From assembly GCF_013376045.1 (NCBI RefSeq), contig NZ_JABMJG010000001.1:62001-126000 (forward strand): DNA of 64,000 nt, written 5' to 3'. Origin of the DNA: Variovorax sp. SG517 (lineage in GTDB: Bacteria; Pseudomonadota; Gammaproteobacteria; Burkholderiales; Burkholderiaceae_C). How positions within the stretch are numbered: the first letter of the stretch is position 1; each line of letters opens with the position of its first letter. A program made the position numbers and the translations under genes. The notes beneath the pieces are model-generated. The model saw only the letters and a list, made by a program, of their open reading frames with translations. It was not told the DNA's origin and did no database searches. This document shows, one piece after another, positions 1 to 8,021 of the stretch.

Positions 1-1098
1 GGAGAGTGGTTCGGATGGGCCGATCAGGGCCGGCGCTGTGACGTCAAGCTGATAGTCGAACAGCTTTCCCGGCGCGCCGCGACAATCGTTTGTGCGCGCG
101 CATCGGCGGACCAGGCCCCTTATAGCGAACGTCTGCTCGCGCAGATTCATGGAAACGAACTTCATGGGCGGCTGAAAAGCGGCGCAACGCTCCGGTTTCG
201 AATGAGAAACCCGGATGCTGTTGAGCTCTTGTGGAGCGAGCCCGATGGCCGCTGGATCGCTGGCGTCCTAGCCCAGTTGAGTGCCGGAGGACGACGCATT
301 GTCGAGCGCGTGCCCACCGGCATACTCGAGCGCGGTGAGCAGATCACGCTTGAGATGGTGACATTCAAACCGGACGGGCGAGGTCCTTTCCCAACCCTGA
401 TGTTCAATCATGGTTCGACCGGTATCGGAAATGACCCGTCGCTGTTTACGAGTACGGTGACCAGCCCAGCGTTGGCGAAATACTTCAATGATCGCGGCTG
501 GATGGTCGTCTTCCCACAGCGACGCGGGCGCGGGAAGTCAGGAGGTCTCTACGACGAAGGCTTCGAACCGGATCGGTCGCGGTACTCTGACGATCCTCGA
601 CACGCTCTTGCTGGCTTCGAACATGCGCTGGTAGATGTGGAGTGCATTGCCGAGCACTTGCTTTCAAGAGATGACGTGGACTGTGAACGCTTGCTAATCG
701 GTGGTCACTCTCGGGGCGGCTTCCTTGCGCTGGCATTTGCTGGAGCACGTCCAGAACTCTTCAGTGGCGTCCTCAACTTTGTAGGCGGCTGGGTTGATGA
801 GCATGGACCCGCATCCGAGATGATCAATCCGGTGATCGCTAGGAGAGGAGCCACCTTTTCTGGGCCGACCACATGGCTGTACGCGGAAAATGATCCCTTC
901 TACAGCATTGCGCACAGTCACAAAAACTACCACGCCTTCGAAGCCGCCGGAGGCCAGGGTCAGTTTCATGTGCTTGAGTTGTTGCCGGGGCAAGACGGCC
1001 ATCACATCCTTTCTCTGACTGGCCTGTGGGGGCCGATCGTAGATGGCTTCCTAGACCGCGTCGACAAGCGGAATAGCAGTTCTTCCACATCGAACTGA
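1..1098 (+). CDS. Alpha/beta hydrolase with N-terminal beta domain, 5' end outside window
   Basis: Frame +1 is open from base 1 to the stop at 1098, so the gene starts upstream of the window; the internal ATG at 202 is probably not the start. The first ~85 visible residues (…DVKLIVEQ…ATIVCARA…SGATLRFRM…) resemble the small beta-rich domain that precedes some dienelactone-hydrolase-like proteins. The rest is an alpha/beta hydrolase fold with an oxyanion-side HG motif (FNHGST), a nucleophile elbow GGHSRGG at 700-720 (Ser codon 709-711), a likely acid in ENDPF and a C-terminal GHH that may hold the catalytic His. The substrate cannot be told; esterase or peptidase activity is the family expectation. 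Base composition is lower in GC than the genes after 4 kb. Confidence 0.75.
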   Translation, partial: GEWFGWADQGRRCDVKLIVEQLSRRAATIVCARASADQAPYSERLLAQIHGNELHGRLKSGATLRFRMRNPDAVELLWSEPDGRWIAGVLAQLSAGGRRIVERVPTGILERGEQITLEMVTFKPDGRGPFPTLMFNHGSTGIGNDPSLFTSTVTSPALAKYFNDRGWMVVFPQRRGRGKSGGLYDEGFEPDRSRYSDDPRHALAGFEHALVDVECIAEHLLSRDDVDCERLLIGGHSRGGFLALAFAGARPELFSGVLNFVGGWVDEHGPASEMINPVIARRGATFSGPTTWLYAENDPFYSIAHSHKNYHAFEAAGGQGQFHVLELLPGQDGHHILSLTGLWGPIVDGFLDRVDKRNSSSSTSN

Positions 1099-1154
1099 CC
1101 GGTGATCGCGGTCTTGTTGAATGACCGCTCTGCAGCAAATCGAAGGGCGGCTTG

Positions 1155-1196
1155 GAGCCCTTTGCACGGGAAACTAGCTTGGCTACAGTCGGCCAG
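1155..1196 (+). repeat. Interspersed intergenic repeat, copy 1
   Basis: The block GGAGCCCTTTGCAC (ending 1167), then 14 bases, then GCTACAGTCGGCCAG (1182-1196) recurs with the same spacing at 1547-1589. It lies just upstream of the ATG at 1212. Related but shorter pieces follow later genes (2024, 2798). Function unknown. Confidence 0.6.
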
Positions 1197-1211
1197 GAGC
1201 AGACGCTCGCC

Positions 1212-1496
1212 ATGCCATCAGATCCCGAGTTCATTCGCTTTCTACCTGCGCTGGAGTCACCGTACTCGGTGTACTCCGGACCCATGCCGGCACGCGAGAT
1301 TCTTCTCGGCGCTCTGAATTGGCCAACCGGCTATTGGCCGGCACTTGCTGTGGGGTGGCTCGAACAAGGCGCTACGGTCGACTCCGAAATCGCGGCGAGG
1401 CTCGAAGCTATCGGTCGGGGACGACAGTACGAGCAAAGAACCCGGCATCGTAGTGTCGCCCTGCACAAGGGGTGGGTAAAAGCTCAAGGGCAGTGA
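1212..1496 (+). CDS. Small hypothetical protein
   Basis: A 94-residue protein starting MPSDPEFIRF and ending GWVKAQGQ. An in-frame ATG exists at 1152, but it lies inside a repeat element shared with the region before 1639, so 1212 is preferred. The middle reads GALNWPTGYWPALAVGWLEQG, a soluble-looking alpha/beta segment with no signal peptide or membrane helix. I recognise no family. It sits in a run of small unrelated genes on the same strand, each in a low-GC context. Confidence 0.5.
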   Translation: MPSDPEFIRFLPALESPYSVYSGPMPAREILLGALNWPTGYWPALAVGWLEQGATVDSEIAARLEAIGRGRQYEQRTRHRSVALHKGWVKAQGQ

Positions 1497-1546
1497 CGCC
1501 GCGACGTTGCCGGATGCCTGCTTTCGAGCAAGCCAAATGACTGCTC

Positions 1547-1589
1547 GGGGCCCTTTGCACAAGCGACCTGTACAGCTACATTCGGCCAG
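1547..1589 (+). repeat. Interspersed intergenic repeat, copy 2
   Basis: GGGGCCCTTTGCAC, 14 bases, GCTACATTCGGCCAG: the two blocks differ from the copy at 1155-1196 at only a couple of positions and keep the same 14-base spacer length. It lies in the gap between the small hypothetical gene and the acetyltransferase. Confidence 0.6.
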
Positions 1590-1638
1590 AACCGGCCATT
1601 CGCCGGGCCGGCACAATGCGGCCACAAGGAGACGTCTA

Positions 1639-2028
1639 ATGCAGGTTCGCGACTTTGCAGCCACTGACCTTGATGCGGCTTATCTACTCCTCGTCACAAG
1701 CGGCTGGAGCCATCGCGTCCCAAGTGCTCAATACCTGCAACGACTTGTCGCTGCCTCGCAACGCACAGCGGTCGCGTCACTCGACGGCCAAGTCGTCGGC
1801 TTTGCTCGCGCAATCACAGACGGCATATCGAACGGATACCTGTCGATGATTGTTGTCGCCAATGCGCATCGTCGGCGAGGTGCGGGCACGGCCCTCGTAA
1901 ATCACATCGTCGGGACGGAACCTGGAATTACCTGGGTCCTGCGTGCTGGCCGTAGCGGTGCACCGGAATTCTTTGCCAAACTAGGGTTTGTCGCTTCCGC
2001 TGATTCGATGGAGCGTCAGCGCCGCTGA
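1639..2028 (+). CDS. GNAT-family N-acetyltransferase
   Basis: A 129-residue single-domain protein. The start at 1639 is supported by an AAGGAG ribosome-binding site at 1625-1630; the longer frame back to 1507 runs through a repeat. The acetyl-CoA pyrophosphate-binding motif is visible as AHRRRGAGTALV, preceded by the beta-4 strand YLSMIVVA and followed by a late EFFAKLGF segment, the usual GNAT order. The acceptor (amine of a small molecule, antibiotic or protein) cannot be inferred. Soluble cytosolic enzyme. It is one of several unrelated small genes in the low-GC left end. Confidence 0.8.
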   Translation: MQVRDFAATDLDAAYLLLVTSGWSHRVPSAQYLQRLVAASQRTAVASLDGQVVGFARAITDGISNGYLSMIVVANAHRRRGAGTALVNHIVGTEPGITWVLRAGRSGAPEFFAKLGFVASADSMERQRR

Positions 2029-2043
2029 CGGCCAAGAGCGGTC
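2024..2043 (+). repeat. Short intergenic repeat after acetyltransferase stop
   Basis: GCTGACGGCCAAGAGCGGTC overlaps the acetyltransferase stop codon and resembles GCTGACGGCCACAAGTGCTC at 2798-2817, which follows the next gene. Both look like the distal half of the repeat family seen at 1155 and 1547. Confidence 0.4.
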
Positions 2044-2255
2044 CCTCGTGCGCCGGGCGTAATGTGGCCAGGATCAGAGCGTCTTCAACAAACTGTCCAT
2101 TCGAAATCCAAGCAATGATTCATCTTCGGCCAATCTGTCGCTGCGCACCGCATCGCCCGCATGCCTGACCCCCACGCGCTGGCATTCGTCACAACATCTG
2201 CATCAACGTCTCTGGTCGCTTCGGGCGCCACGGCTTCGTCGAGCCGACGAGCGCC

Positions 2256-2789
2256 ATGCTAGGCAGAATGCGTTCCGTGAAAACCGGCATTAAAAACGTA
2301 ATCGGCGTCGCGACCATCGCCATCCTGCTTTTGGCATTTGGGGGCGTCGCTAGTCTGTTCGTCTGGCAACAGGACGTCCCCCGTCGGGAAAGTCTCGCAA
2401 ACGAAAATGGGACGCTGCTTGGCTTCGAGACACGGCACAGTCGCTATTCGAGTTATGAGTACCTGCTGATACGAATCAACGGAGAGAGCGAGCGCCTGCG
2501 CCTGTGGGCATGCATTTCGGACCTGAAACGTCTGCCGCTTGGAGAAGAGATTAGCGTGCTGCGGATGGAGAAGACGCTGTTCGAAGTATCTAGGGCTGGC
2601 ACCGTGGCTTGTTCCTACGGTGCCTCCGCTCAAGCGCTTGCAAGCTATCAAAATGCCAATAAAGCTACCACGGGATTGGCCTTGGGAGCCGCCGCTCTGC
2701 TGATAGCGCTTCTCGCCTGGACGGGGTGGCGCACCGGGCGTCATTTAGATAAGTTGGCGCGGGCGCAGGCGCACCGCGCCACTCACTAG
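2256..2789 (+). CDS. Hypothetical protein with two membrane segments
   Basis: A 177-residue protein (an alternative ATG lies at 2268). A hydrophobic helix lies near residues 15-35 (VIGVATIAILLLAFGGV) and a second near 138-155 (TGLALGAAALLIALLAW). Between them is a roughly 100-residue region with alternating polar strands and two cysteines (LWACISD, TVACSYG). The topology suggests a domain outside the cytoplasm flanked by anchors, with a short basic C-terminal tail. No family recognised. The upstream gap 2029-2255 holds no other gene I can support. Confidence 0.55.
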   Translation: MLGRMRSVKTGIKNVIGVATIAILLLAFGGVASLFVWQQDVPRRESLANENGTLLGFETRHSRYSSYEYLLIRINGESERLRLWACISDLKRLPLGEEISVLRMEKTLFEVSRAGTVACSYGASAQALASYQNANKATTGLALGAAALLIALLAWTGWRTGRHLDKLARAQAHRATH

Positions 2790-2797
2790 AATTTGCG

Positions 2798-2817
2798 GCT
2801 GACGGCCACAAGTGCTC
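2798..2817 (+). repeat. Short intergenic repeat after membrane-protein gene
   Basis: GCTGACGGCCACAAGTGCTC, related to 2024-2043; it starts nine bases after the stop of the preceding gene. Confidence 0.35.
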
Positions 2818-2931
2818 GCTCAGCACGACCGCTCAAGTAGTATTCACAACGTCTCTTTTGCTGGACTGGTCGCCCGGTCGCGGCGGCCGACACCGAGCAA
2901 TGAGCTTCACGTCCAGCGTGCGCAAGGTGTC

Positions 2932-3174
2932 ATGAACTTCATCCTTTGGGTCCTCTTGTACGTCTCAAACACGGCCTTCGTCTGGTGGGTGGTCTGGGGC
3001 GGGGGAGCTTCATGGTTCGAAGGCTGGCGCTCGTTCTTCATCATTGACTGGCTGTGGTCTTACAGTTGGACCTCCGAGCAAATCGCTCTGTACGTTCTGG
3101 TTTTCTGGGTTTGCCACACCGTATGGTTTGCGATTGGTCTTTTTATCCCGGATGCACGTGGCTTCTTCTGGTAG
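2932..3174 (+). CDS. Small hydrophobic membrane protein
   Basis: An 80-residue protein (MNFILWVLLYVS…) with two or three membrane-spanning stretches and an unusually high Trp content (WWVVWGGG, WFEGW, DWLWSYSW). A longer reading frame opens with GTG at 2812, but that stretch crosses a repeat, so ATG 2932 is chosen; the Shine-Dalgarno match (AAGGTG) is weak. No function can be assigned. It is the last small gene of the low-GC left end. Confidence 0.5.
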   Translation: MNFILWVLLYVSNTAFVWWVVWGGGASWFEGWRSFFIIDWLWSYSWTSEQIALYVLVFWVCHTVWFAIGLFIPDARGFFW

Positions 3175-3315
3175 CGATGAAGGCAGCGCTGCTCGATCTT
3201 TCGTCGAGTGGCCCTTAGGTGTCAGTGCTCAACGGCTGCTTTGCGCCATAGTGAACTTCGCATTCGGGACCAACGCCGCCCCTCGCTCGCAACTACCTGT
3301 CGAGCAACACCACCC

Positions 3316-3903
3316 TCAACTCTTCCCGGAAACAAGCCCCCGAGCCCCTCGCTTGGTCTCTCGAGCCAGAACAATCACCCCAGAAATCAGGAAGTACACA
3401 GCCCCAACCGCCGCATAGCCACCCAGCGTCTGCAAGACAGGTGCGCCACCACCCTGCTGCGCCACGAAGAACCCACCGGCCAGCGCCGACTGTGCGCCGC
3501 TGAGCATCATCACCCACTGCCCGCCGTTGTCCTTGCGGCGACGCACTGCGGTGGCCAACTGCAGCAGGCCGGCAACGATGGCCCAGGCACCGAAGATCGC
3601 CAGCACGATCTGCAGCTTCAGCACCAGCGATATGGCAACTGCGAGCGTGACCAGCGCGCTGATCCAGATGTTGATCAGCTGCGTGGCATTGGCCTTGGCG
3701 CCGCCAGTCATCCTGACGTCCAGCAGGTTCGCGAAGGCGTCCCAGGCGGGGTAGACGATCAGCAGCGCGGTTGCCAGGGCGGGCGACTGCCTGGCGACGG
3801 TGAAGACTGCCGCGACCCACGCGAAGGAAAAGGCGGCACGAGCGAGGTAGTAGTTGCGCAGCCAGGCGGCGCGCTGGGGTTCGGTTTTCAGGATGTCTGA
3901 CAT
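3316..3903 (-). CDS. DUF308/HdeD-like membrane protein
   Basis: A 195-residue integral membrane protein with about six hydrophobic segments grouped in hairpins (AFSFAWVAAVF, LATALLIVYPAW, ALVTLAVAISLVL, IVLAIFGAWAIV, GAQSALAGGFFVA, AVYFLISGVIVLA) and a short basic linker RRRKDN. The repeated GAWAIVAGLLQL-type segment is typical of DUF308 proteins related to HdeD. Family members are linked to acid or general stress, but the role here is inferred only. Base composition returns to the high-GC norm here. The upstream 180 bases lead to the divergent HD/LuxR gene at 4081. Confidence 0.6.
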   Translation of the reverse strand: MSDILKTEPQRAAWLRNYYLARAAFSFAWVAAVFTVARQSPALATALLIVYPAWDAFANLLDVRMTGGAKANATQLINIWISALVTLAVAISLVLKLQIVLAIFGAWAIVAGLLQLATAVRRRKDNGGQWVMMLSGAQSALAGGFFVAQQGGGAPVLQTLGGYAAVGAVYFLISGVIVLARETKRGARGLVSGKS

Positions 3904-4080
3904 GGAAGGAAAGGCGGCAGGAGCCGCAAGTTGAGAGGTTTGCCGCCCTCGGGGAGCGAACGGTGCAACGATTCTTCCGCGTCAGCGCTGCACGCGGTAT
4001 CCGTCGGATGACCGACACGGGCCCATGAACTGTGCGATGCTGCGTGCCTGTTTGCCTGCCCCAGCGGCGACCCACTCCTC

Positions 4081-5556
4081 ATGTCCGACGACACGACAAC
4101 CATCACCGTTTTCGACGCGGTCCGCGCGCTGGCCTTCATCGGCGACCTGAGCATGGGCCAGCCGACCGACCACTCGCTGCGCACGGCGTGGCTTGCGGGG
4201 AAGATCGCGGAAGAAGCCGGGTGCGACGCTCACCAGACCGAGGCCGTGCGGCATGTCGCGCTGCTGCGCTGGTCGGGCTGCACGGCCAATGCACAGGAGT
4301 TCGCGGACTTTCTCGAAGACGACGTGCAGGGCCGGCGCGCCATGCTCGCGTCGCCGGCACCCCGCGTGCGCCAGCCGCCCATCGGCGGGCCGGTGCCCGA
4401 CGCGGTGCTGGCCATGGCGGACATCCACTGCGAGATCGCGGGCGACATCGCGAACATGCTGGGGTTGAGCCGAGAGACCGAAGCCGCATTGCGCACGGTG
4501 TTCGAAGCCTACGACGGCAGCGGCATTCCCGGCGTGTTGCAGGGCGACGAGGTTCCGCTCGCGACCTACGTGGTGGCGCTGGCGAGCGATCTCGAAATCT
4601 TCGGCCGCCTCTACGGCATCGACGAGGCGCTCACGCTCGCGCGCGGGCGCGCGGACAGCCTCTACCCGGCCTTCCTCGTCGACGCGAGCGCGCCCCATGC
4701 CGCTGCATGGATGAAAGAGCTGGATGCCCCCGTCGCGCCCTGGACCGAGCCCGCCGAGCAGCCCGCATCGATGCTTCAGCACATGGGCCTGGAACTCGTC
4801 GGCGACGTGATCGACCTCAAGCTGCCCTGGATGACGGGCTACTCGCGCAGCGTGGCCCGGCTGGCGCGCGACTGCGCCGTGCAGCTCGGCCTGGACGAGG
4901 CGGCGTGCCATCGCACCTACAAGGCAGGCCTGATCCATGGCATCGGGCGGGCTGCGGTTCCCAATGCGGTCTGGAACGCGCCCGAACCGTTGCCCGCCTC
5001 TTCGCTGGAGCGCGTGCGGCTCGTGCCGTACTGGACTTCCCGCGCGGCGGGGCAGATCGATGGCCTTGCGGCGGAAGCGGAGATCGCGTCCTTCGCCTTC
5101 GAGCGGCGCGATGGCTCGGGCTACTTCCGCGGACGCTCGGGCTCCTCGATGCCGCTGGAGGGGCAGATCGTCGCGGCGGCCCAGCAGTGGCAATCGCACC
5201 GTACCCGCCGTCCGTGGCGGGAAGAGTTCACGCAAACGCAGGCACTCGACCGCATGCAGGAGGATGCCAAAGCGGGCCGCTTCGACACGGAAGTCGTCAC
5301 TGCCCTGGTCGCCTGCGTGATGCCGGGCACTTCGCCGAAGCCCGCCGTGCAGGCGCAAGGCGATGCGTCGCTCTCACAGCGGGAGCTGGAAGTGCTGCGC
5401 TGCATCAGCCAGGGCCACAACACGAAGGAAGTGGCTCGCGTGCTCGGCATCAGCCCGAGCACGGTGCGCACCCATGTCGAGCGCCTGTTCCAGAAGCTCG
5501 GATGCACGACGCGCGCGGCCGCGACGCTCAAGGCCGCGACCCGGGGGCTCATCTAG
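4081..5556 (+). CDS. HD-domain protein with C-terminal LuxR-type DNA-binding domain
   Basis: A 491-residue protein that combines HD-type phosphohydrolase sequence with a helix-turn-helix. The N-terminal part has an EAYDGSGIPG element and the second part has HGIGRAAVP followed by ERRDGSGYFRG; both recall HD-GYP domains, but the usual HD and GYP signatures are imperfect (HG instead of HD), so catalysis is doubtful. The last ~65 residues (LSQRELEVLRCISQG…NTKEVARVLGISPSTVRTHVERLF) are a textbook LuxR/GerE domain. Inference: a regulator whose HD modules sense or formerly hydrolysed a ligand. It ends 8 bases inside the convergent small gene at 5549. Confidence 0.7.
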   Translation: MSDDTTTITVFDAVRALAFIGDLSMGQPTDHSLRTAWLAGKIAEEAGCDAHQTEAVRHVALLRWSGCTANAQEFADFLEDDVQGRRAMLASPAPRVRQPPIGGPVPDAVLAMADIHCEIAGDIANMLGLSRETEAALRTVFEAYDGSGIPGVLQGDEVPLATYVVALASDLEIFGRLYGIDEALTLARGRADSLYPAFLVDASAPHAAAWMKELDAPVAPWTEPAEQPASMLQHMGLELVGDVIDLKLPWMTGYSRSVARLARDCAVQLGLDEAACHRTYKAGLIHGIGRAAVPNAVWNAPEPLPASSLERVRLVPYWTSRAAGQIDGLAAEAEIASFAFERRDGSGYFRGRSGSSMPLEGQIVAAAQQWQSHRTRRPWREEFTQTQALDRMQEDAKAGRFDTEVVTALVACVMPGTSPKPAVQAQGDASLSQRELEVLRCISQGHNTKEVARVLGISPSTVRTHVERLFQKLGCTTRAAATLKAATRGLI

Positions 5557-5860
5557 CCGCCACGGCGGCACGCAATGAACGCAGCGTGCCCTCGGCCGCC
5601 TCGATGCGCCGGCGCAGCTCCTCGTTGACGACGCGCACCAGCGCGCTGAGTTCGGAGCGGCTGGAGCAGACCTCCTCCGCATCGTTCACGCGCTCAGGGC
5701 CGATGAGTCTTTCGAGGCCGGCGTAGGCGTGCCGCACCTCGTGAAGGCTCTCGACGTCGTCGCAGGCCTGCAGCGCAAGCGATTCGACGTTTGCGGCTTC
5801 GGAAGAAGAGTTGGGAAATGAAGAGACAGGCGCGGACGCGCGAGCAGTGGATTCAGCCAT
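5549..5860 (-). CDS. Small hypothetical coiled-coil protein
   Basis: A 103-residue acidic protein from ATG 5860 (MAESTARASA…). The N-terminus is Ser/Ala-rich and low complexity; the C-terminal half (VRHAYAGLERLIG…SELSALVRVVNEELRRRIEAAEGTLRSL) is strongly helical with heptad-like leucines, suggesting a coiled coil. No family assigned. Its 3' end overlaps the convergent HD/LuxR gene by 8 bases. The striking point is its leader: a highly structured RNA lies 33-190 bases upstream on the same strand, so expression may be controlled at the RNA level. Confidence 0.55.
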   Translation of the reverse strand: MAESTARASAPVSSFPNSSSEAANVESLALQACDDVESLHEVRHAYAGLERLIGPERVNDAEEVCSSRSELSALVRVVNEELRRRIEAAEGTLRSLRAAVAAR

Positions 5861-5892
5861 CAGTGGCCTCCAAGAGGTGCGGTTTGCGGAAA

Positions 5893-6047
5893 CTGCCGCT
5901 CTCGAGTCCAAGCGAGGGCGGCAGCTCGACGGGTTGGACTACCGGGCACCTCTTGCGAGAACCGGCCGGGCTCGCGCCCGCCCGTCGAGCCGCCAAAAAC
6001 TGGAGGCACGAATAGCAAAGCCGCAGACCCTGCGGGGTGACTGCGGC
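5893..6047 (-). ncRNA. Structured leader or small RNA (C4-antisense-like candidate)
   Basis: On the minus strand, 5994-5981 (GGCGGCTCGACGGG) pairs with 5933-5920 (CCCGTCGAGCTGCC) as a 14-bp helix with one G-U pair; read on the plus strand the same position is an A-C mismatch, which favours minus-strand RNA. Inside it are two hairpins with GNRA tetraloops: GGGC-GCGA-GCCC, and CTC-GCAA-GAG set inside a CCGG/CCGG clamp. A further hairpin, GCCGCAG…CTGCGGC, lies upstream (6047-6020). An alternative hairpin, CTGCCGC/GCGGCAG (5924-5918 with 5899-5893), uses the 3' arm of the long helix, so two exclusive folds are possible. The layout recalls phage C4/P4-type antisense RNAs, but that identity is unverified. 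The rest of the 5861-6184 gap shows no gene. Confidence 0.55.
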
Positions 6048-6184
6048 TCGCGTCGCAGAGGTGATACGGGAGTCCAAGCCCGATCACGCCTTTTTTTGAC
6101 GTGACCGGCGCAGTATAGCCACGGCCTCCGGTATGCCCCTACACCCGACGGCCTCATCCCGGAAGCTGGAACAATCCGCCCACC

Positions 6185-7207
6185 ATGGACGGCCTCGACC
6201 TCATCAAAACATTTCGCGAAGTCGCCTTCCGGCGCAGCTTCTCCCGCGCGGCGATCTCGCTGGGCATGTCCAAGGCCACCGTGAGCCGCTACGTGGCCGA
6301 GCTCGAAACCCGCAGCGGCGTGCGGCTGCTCAACCGATCCACCCGCTCCCTGAGCCTCACCGATGCCGGCCAGGTGCTGCTCGACCGCAGCACCGAGCTG
6401 GTGACGATGGCCGAGAACACGCTCAACGACCTGCAGGCGCATGGCGCCCATCCGCAAGGGCGCCTGCGCATGAGCGCGCCGCACGGGCTCATTGCGGGCT
6501 GGCTCTCGGACGTGATCGCGGGCTTCATCAAGCTCTACCCCGACGTGTACGTGAGCCTCGTGTTCACCAACGACGACCTCGACCTGATCGAGGAAGGCAT
6601 CGACATCCACCTGACCGGCGGACGCATCGACGACATGAACCTGATCGTGCGCCGCCTCGTGCAGTTCGACATGGTGGTGTGCGCAGCGCCTTCCTACTGG
6701 GCGCAGCGCGGCATGCCGCAGGTACCCGAAGACCTCGGCCGCCACGACGTGCTGAGCTTCTCGGCCAAGCAGACGACCAACCTGCCCTTCGAGACCAACG
6801 GCCAGGCTTATGAAGTACCGGTGCACAGCCGCATGGAGGCCAACGATGCCGTCGCGCTGATCGAACTGGCGCTGCGCGGCGTGGGCGTGGCCTACGTACC
6901 GGAGCCGCTGGCGCAGTCGCACCTGGAACGCGGGGCGCTGGTGCCGGTGCTGCGCGAGCACATGCCGCGCGAACACTGGCTGTACGCGGCCTACTCGCAG
7001 CGGCGCCACAACAGCGCAGCGATGCGCGCGATGCTCGACTACCTCCAGCAGTCGATGGACGCGCTCACCGAAGGCCCTGCCCTGCCGCCGCCGGTGCCTG
7101 TGACGGTGGCACCGCCGCCACCCGTTACATGCGCCCTTTCCAAGGCACAAGCCGGCGCTCGAGCCACCGCATCAGCAGGTCGAAAAGATACGCCACCACG
7201 CCAATGA
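6185..7207 (+). CDS. LysR-family transcriptional regulator
   Basis: A 340-residue LysR regulator: winged helix-turn-helix in the first ~60 residues (FREVAFRRSFSRAAISLGMSKATVSRYVAELE…LLNRSTRSLSLT), then a substrate-binding-like effector domain (RLRMSAPHGLIAGWL…). The ~40-residue tail is proline- and alanine-rich (LPPPVPVTVAPPPP) and unusual for the family. The last 83 bases overlap the convergent permease gene, so the tail may be an accretion from read-through of the neighbour's 3' end. The target is unknown; the adjacent tauABC-type operon is a guess from proximity only. Confidence 0.85.
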   Translation: MDGLDLIKTFREVAFRRSFSRAAISLGMSKATVSRYVAELETRSGVRLLNRSTRSLSLTDAGQVLLDRSTELVTMAENTLNDLQAHGAHPQGRLRMSAPHGLIAGWLSDVIAGFIKLYPDVYVSLVFTNDDLDLIEEGIDIHLTGGRIDDMNLIVRRLVQFDMVVCAAPSYWAQRGMPQVPEDLGRHDVLSFSAKQTTNLPFETNGQAYEVPVHSRMEANDAVALIELALRGVGVAYVPEPLAQSHLERGALVPVLREHMPREHWLYAAYSQRRHNSAAMRAMLDYLQQSMDALTEGPALPPPVPVTVAPPPPVTCALSKAQAGARATASAGRKDTPPRQ

Positions 7208-8021
7208 CGATGATGCCCATGATCACGATGTCGGTGCGCAGGAAGTTCGACGCGTTCAGCACCATCTGACCCAGCCCCATGTTGGCCGCCACCATCTCGG
7301 CGGCCACCAGCGTGGTCCAGCCGAAGCCGATGGCGATGCGCATGCCCACCAGGATGTCAGGCAGCGCCGAGGGCAGGATCACGTGGCGGATCACCTGCAT
7401 ATAGCTCGCACCCATCGAGTAAGCCGCGTTGATCTGCTCCTGCGACGCGCTGCGCATGCCCGAGCGCGCGGCCAGCGCCAGCGGCGCGAAGCAGCTAAGG
7501 AAGATCAGCAGCACCTTCGGCAGCTCGTCGATGCCGAACCAGATGATGATGAGCGGCAGGTACGCCAGCGGCGGCAGCGGCCGGTAGAACTCCAGCGGCG
7601 GATCGAAGATGCCGCGCCAGAAGCGGCTCATGCCCATCGCGATGCCCACCGGAATGGCCGTGGCACAGGCCAGCAGGAAGGCCGAGAACACGCGGAACAT
7701 GCTCGCCAGGAAGTGCTGCCACAGCGGCTTGTCGTTGGCCTGGCCGGTGAGGTATTCGTAGAACTGCTGGAACACCGCCTGCGGCGTCGGCAGGAAGAGC
7801 GGCTTCACCCAGCCCATGTTCGTGACGAGGAACCACAGCGCCACCAGCGCGATCACCGTGACGATGCTGATCGTCAGGCTGGAGCCCTCGCCCGGCACCT
7901 TGAAGGCGCTGGTCTTGAGCTTAGTGCCCGTTGCCGGCGGCGCTGCAGGCACCGGCGATGCGGTGGGCTTGGAAGGTGTTGGCGTCATGGCGACGGGGGA
8001 TGCGATTGACACCTCAGGCAT
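7125..8021 (-). CDS. tauC: Taurine/sulfonate ABC transporter permease
   Basis: A 298-residue inner-membrane permease of the SsuC/TauC type. A ~50-residue polar, Pro-rich N-terminus precedes about six membrane helices ([38 protein letters not shown], …[19 protein letters not shown]). The BPD-permease EAA loop is visible as [39 protein letters not shown]. The N-terminus is longer than in most relatives. It is third in a minus-strand operon: the ATPase stop overlaps this ATG by 8 bases, indicating translational coupling. The TauC call rests on the strong TauA-like binding protein in the same operon. Confidence 0.8.
   Translation of the reverse strand: MPEVSIASPVAMTPTPSKPTASPVPAAPPATGTKLKTSAFKVPGEGSSLTISIVTVIALVALWFLVTNMGWVKPLFLPTPQAVFQQFYEYLTGQANDKPLWQHFLASMFRVFSAFLLACATAIPVGIAMGMSRFWRGIFDPPLEFYRPLPPLAYLPLIIIWFGIDELPKVLLIFLSCFAPLALAARSGMRSASQEQINAAYSMGASYMQVIRHVILPSALPDILVGMRIAIGFGWTTLVAAEMVAANMGLGQMVLNASNFLRTDIVIMGIIVIGVVAYLFDLLMRWLERRLVPWKGRM

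Noticed and set aside
1099..3300. Integron cassette array
   Set aside because: Small ORFs followed by repeats look cassette-like, but no paired RYYYAAC/GTTRRRY attC sites and no integrase were found.
5853..6104. Short ORFs on both strands over the structured RNA
   Set aside because: Base pairing explains the sequence better than coding; the ORFs lack start signals and recognisable families.
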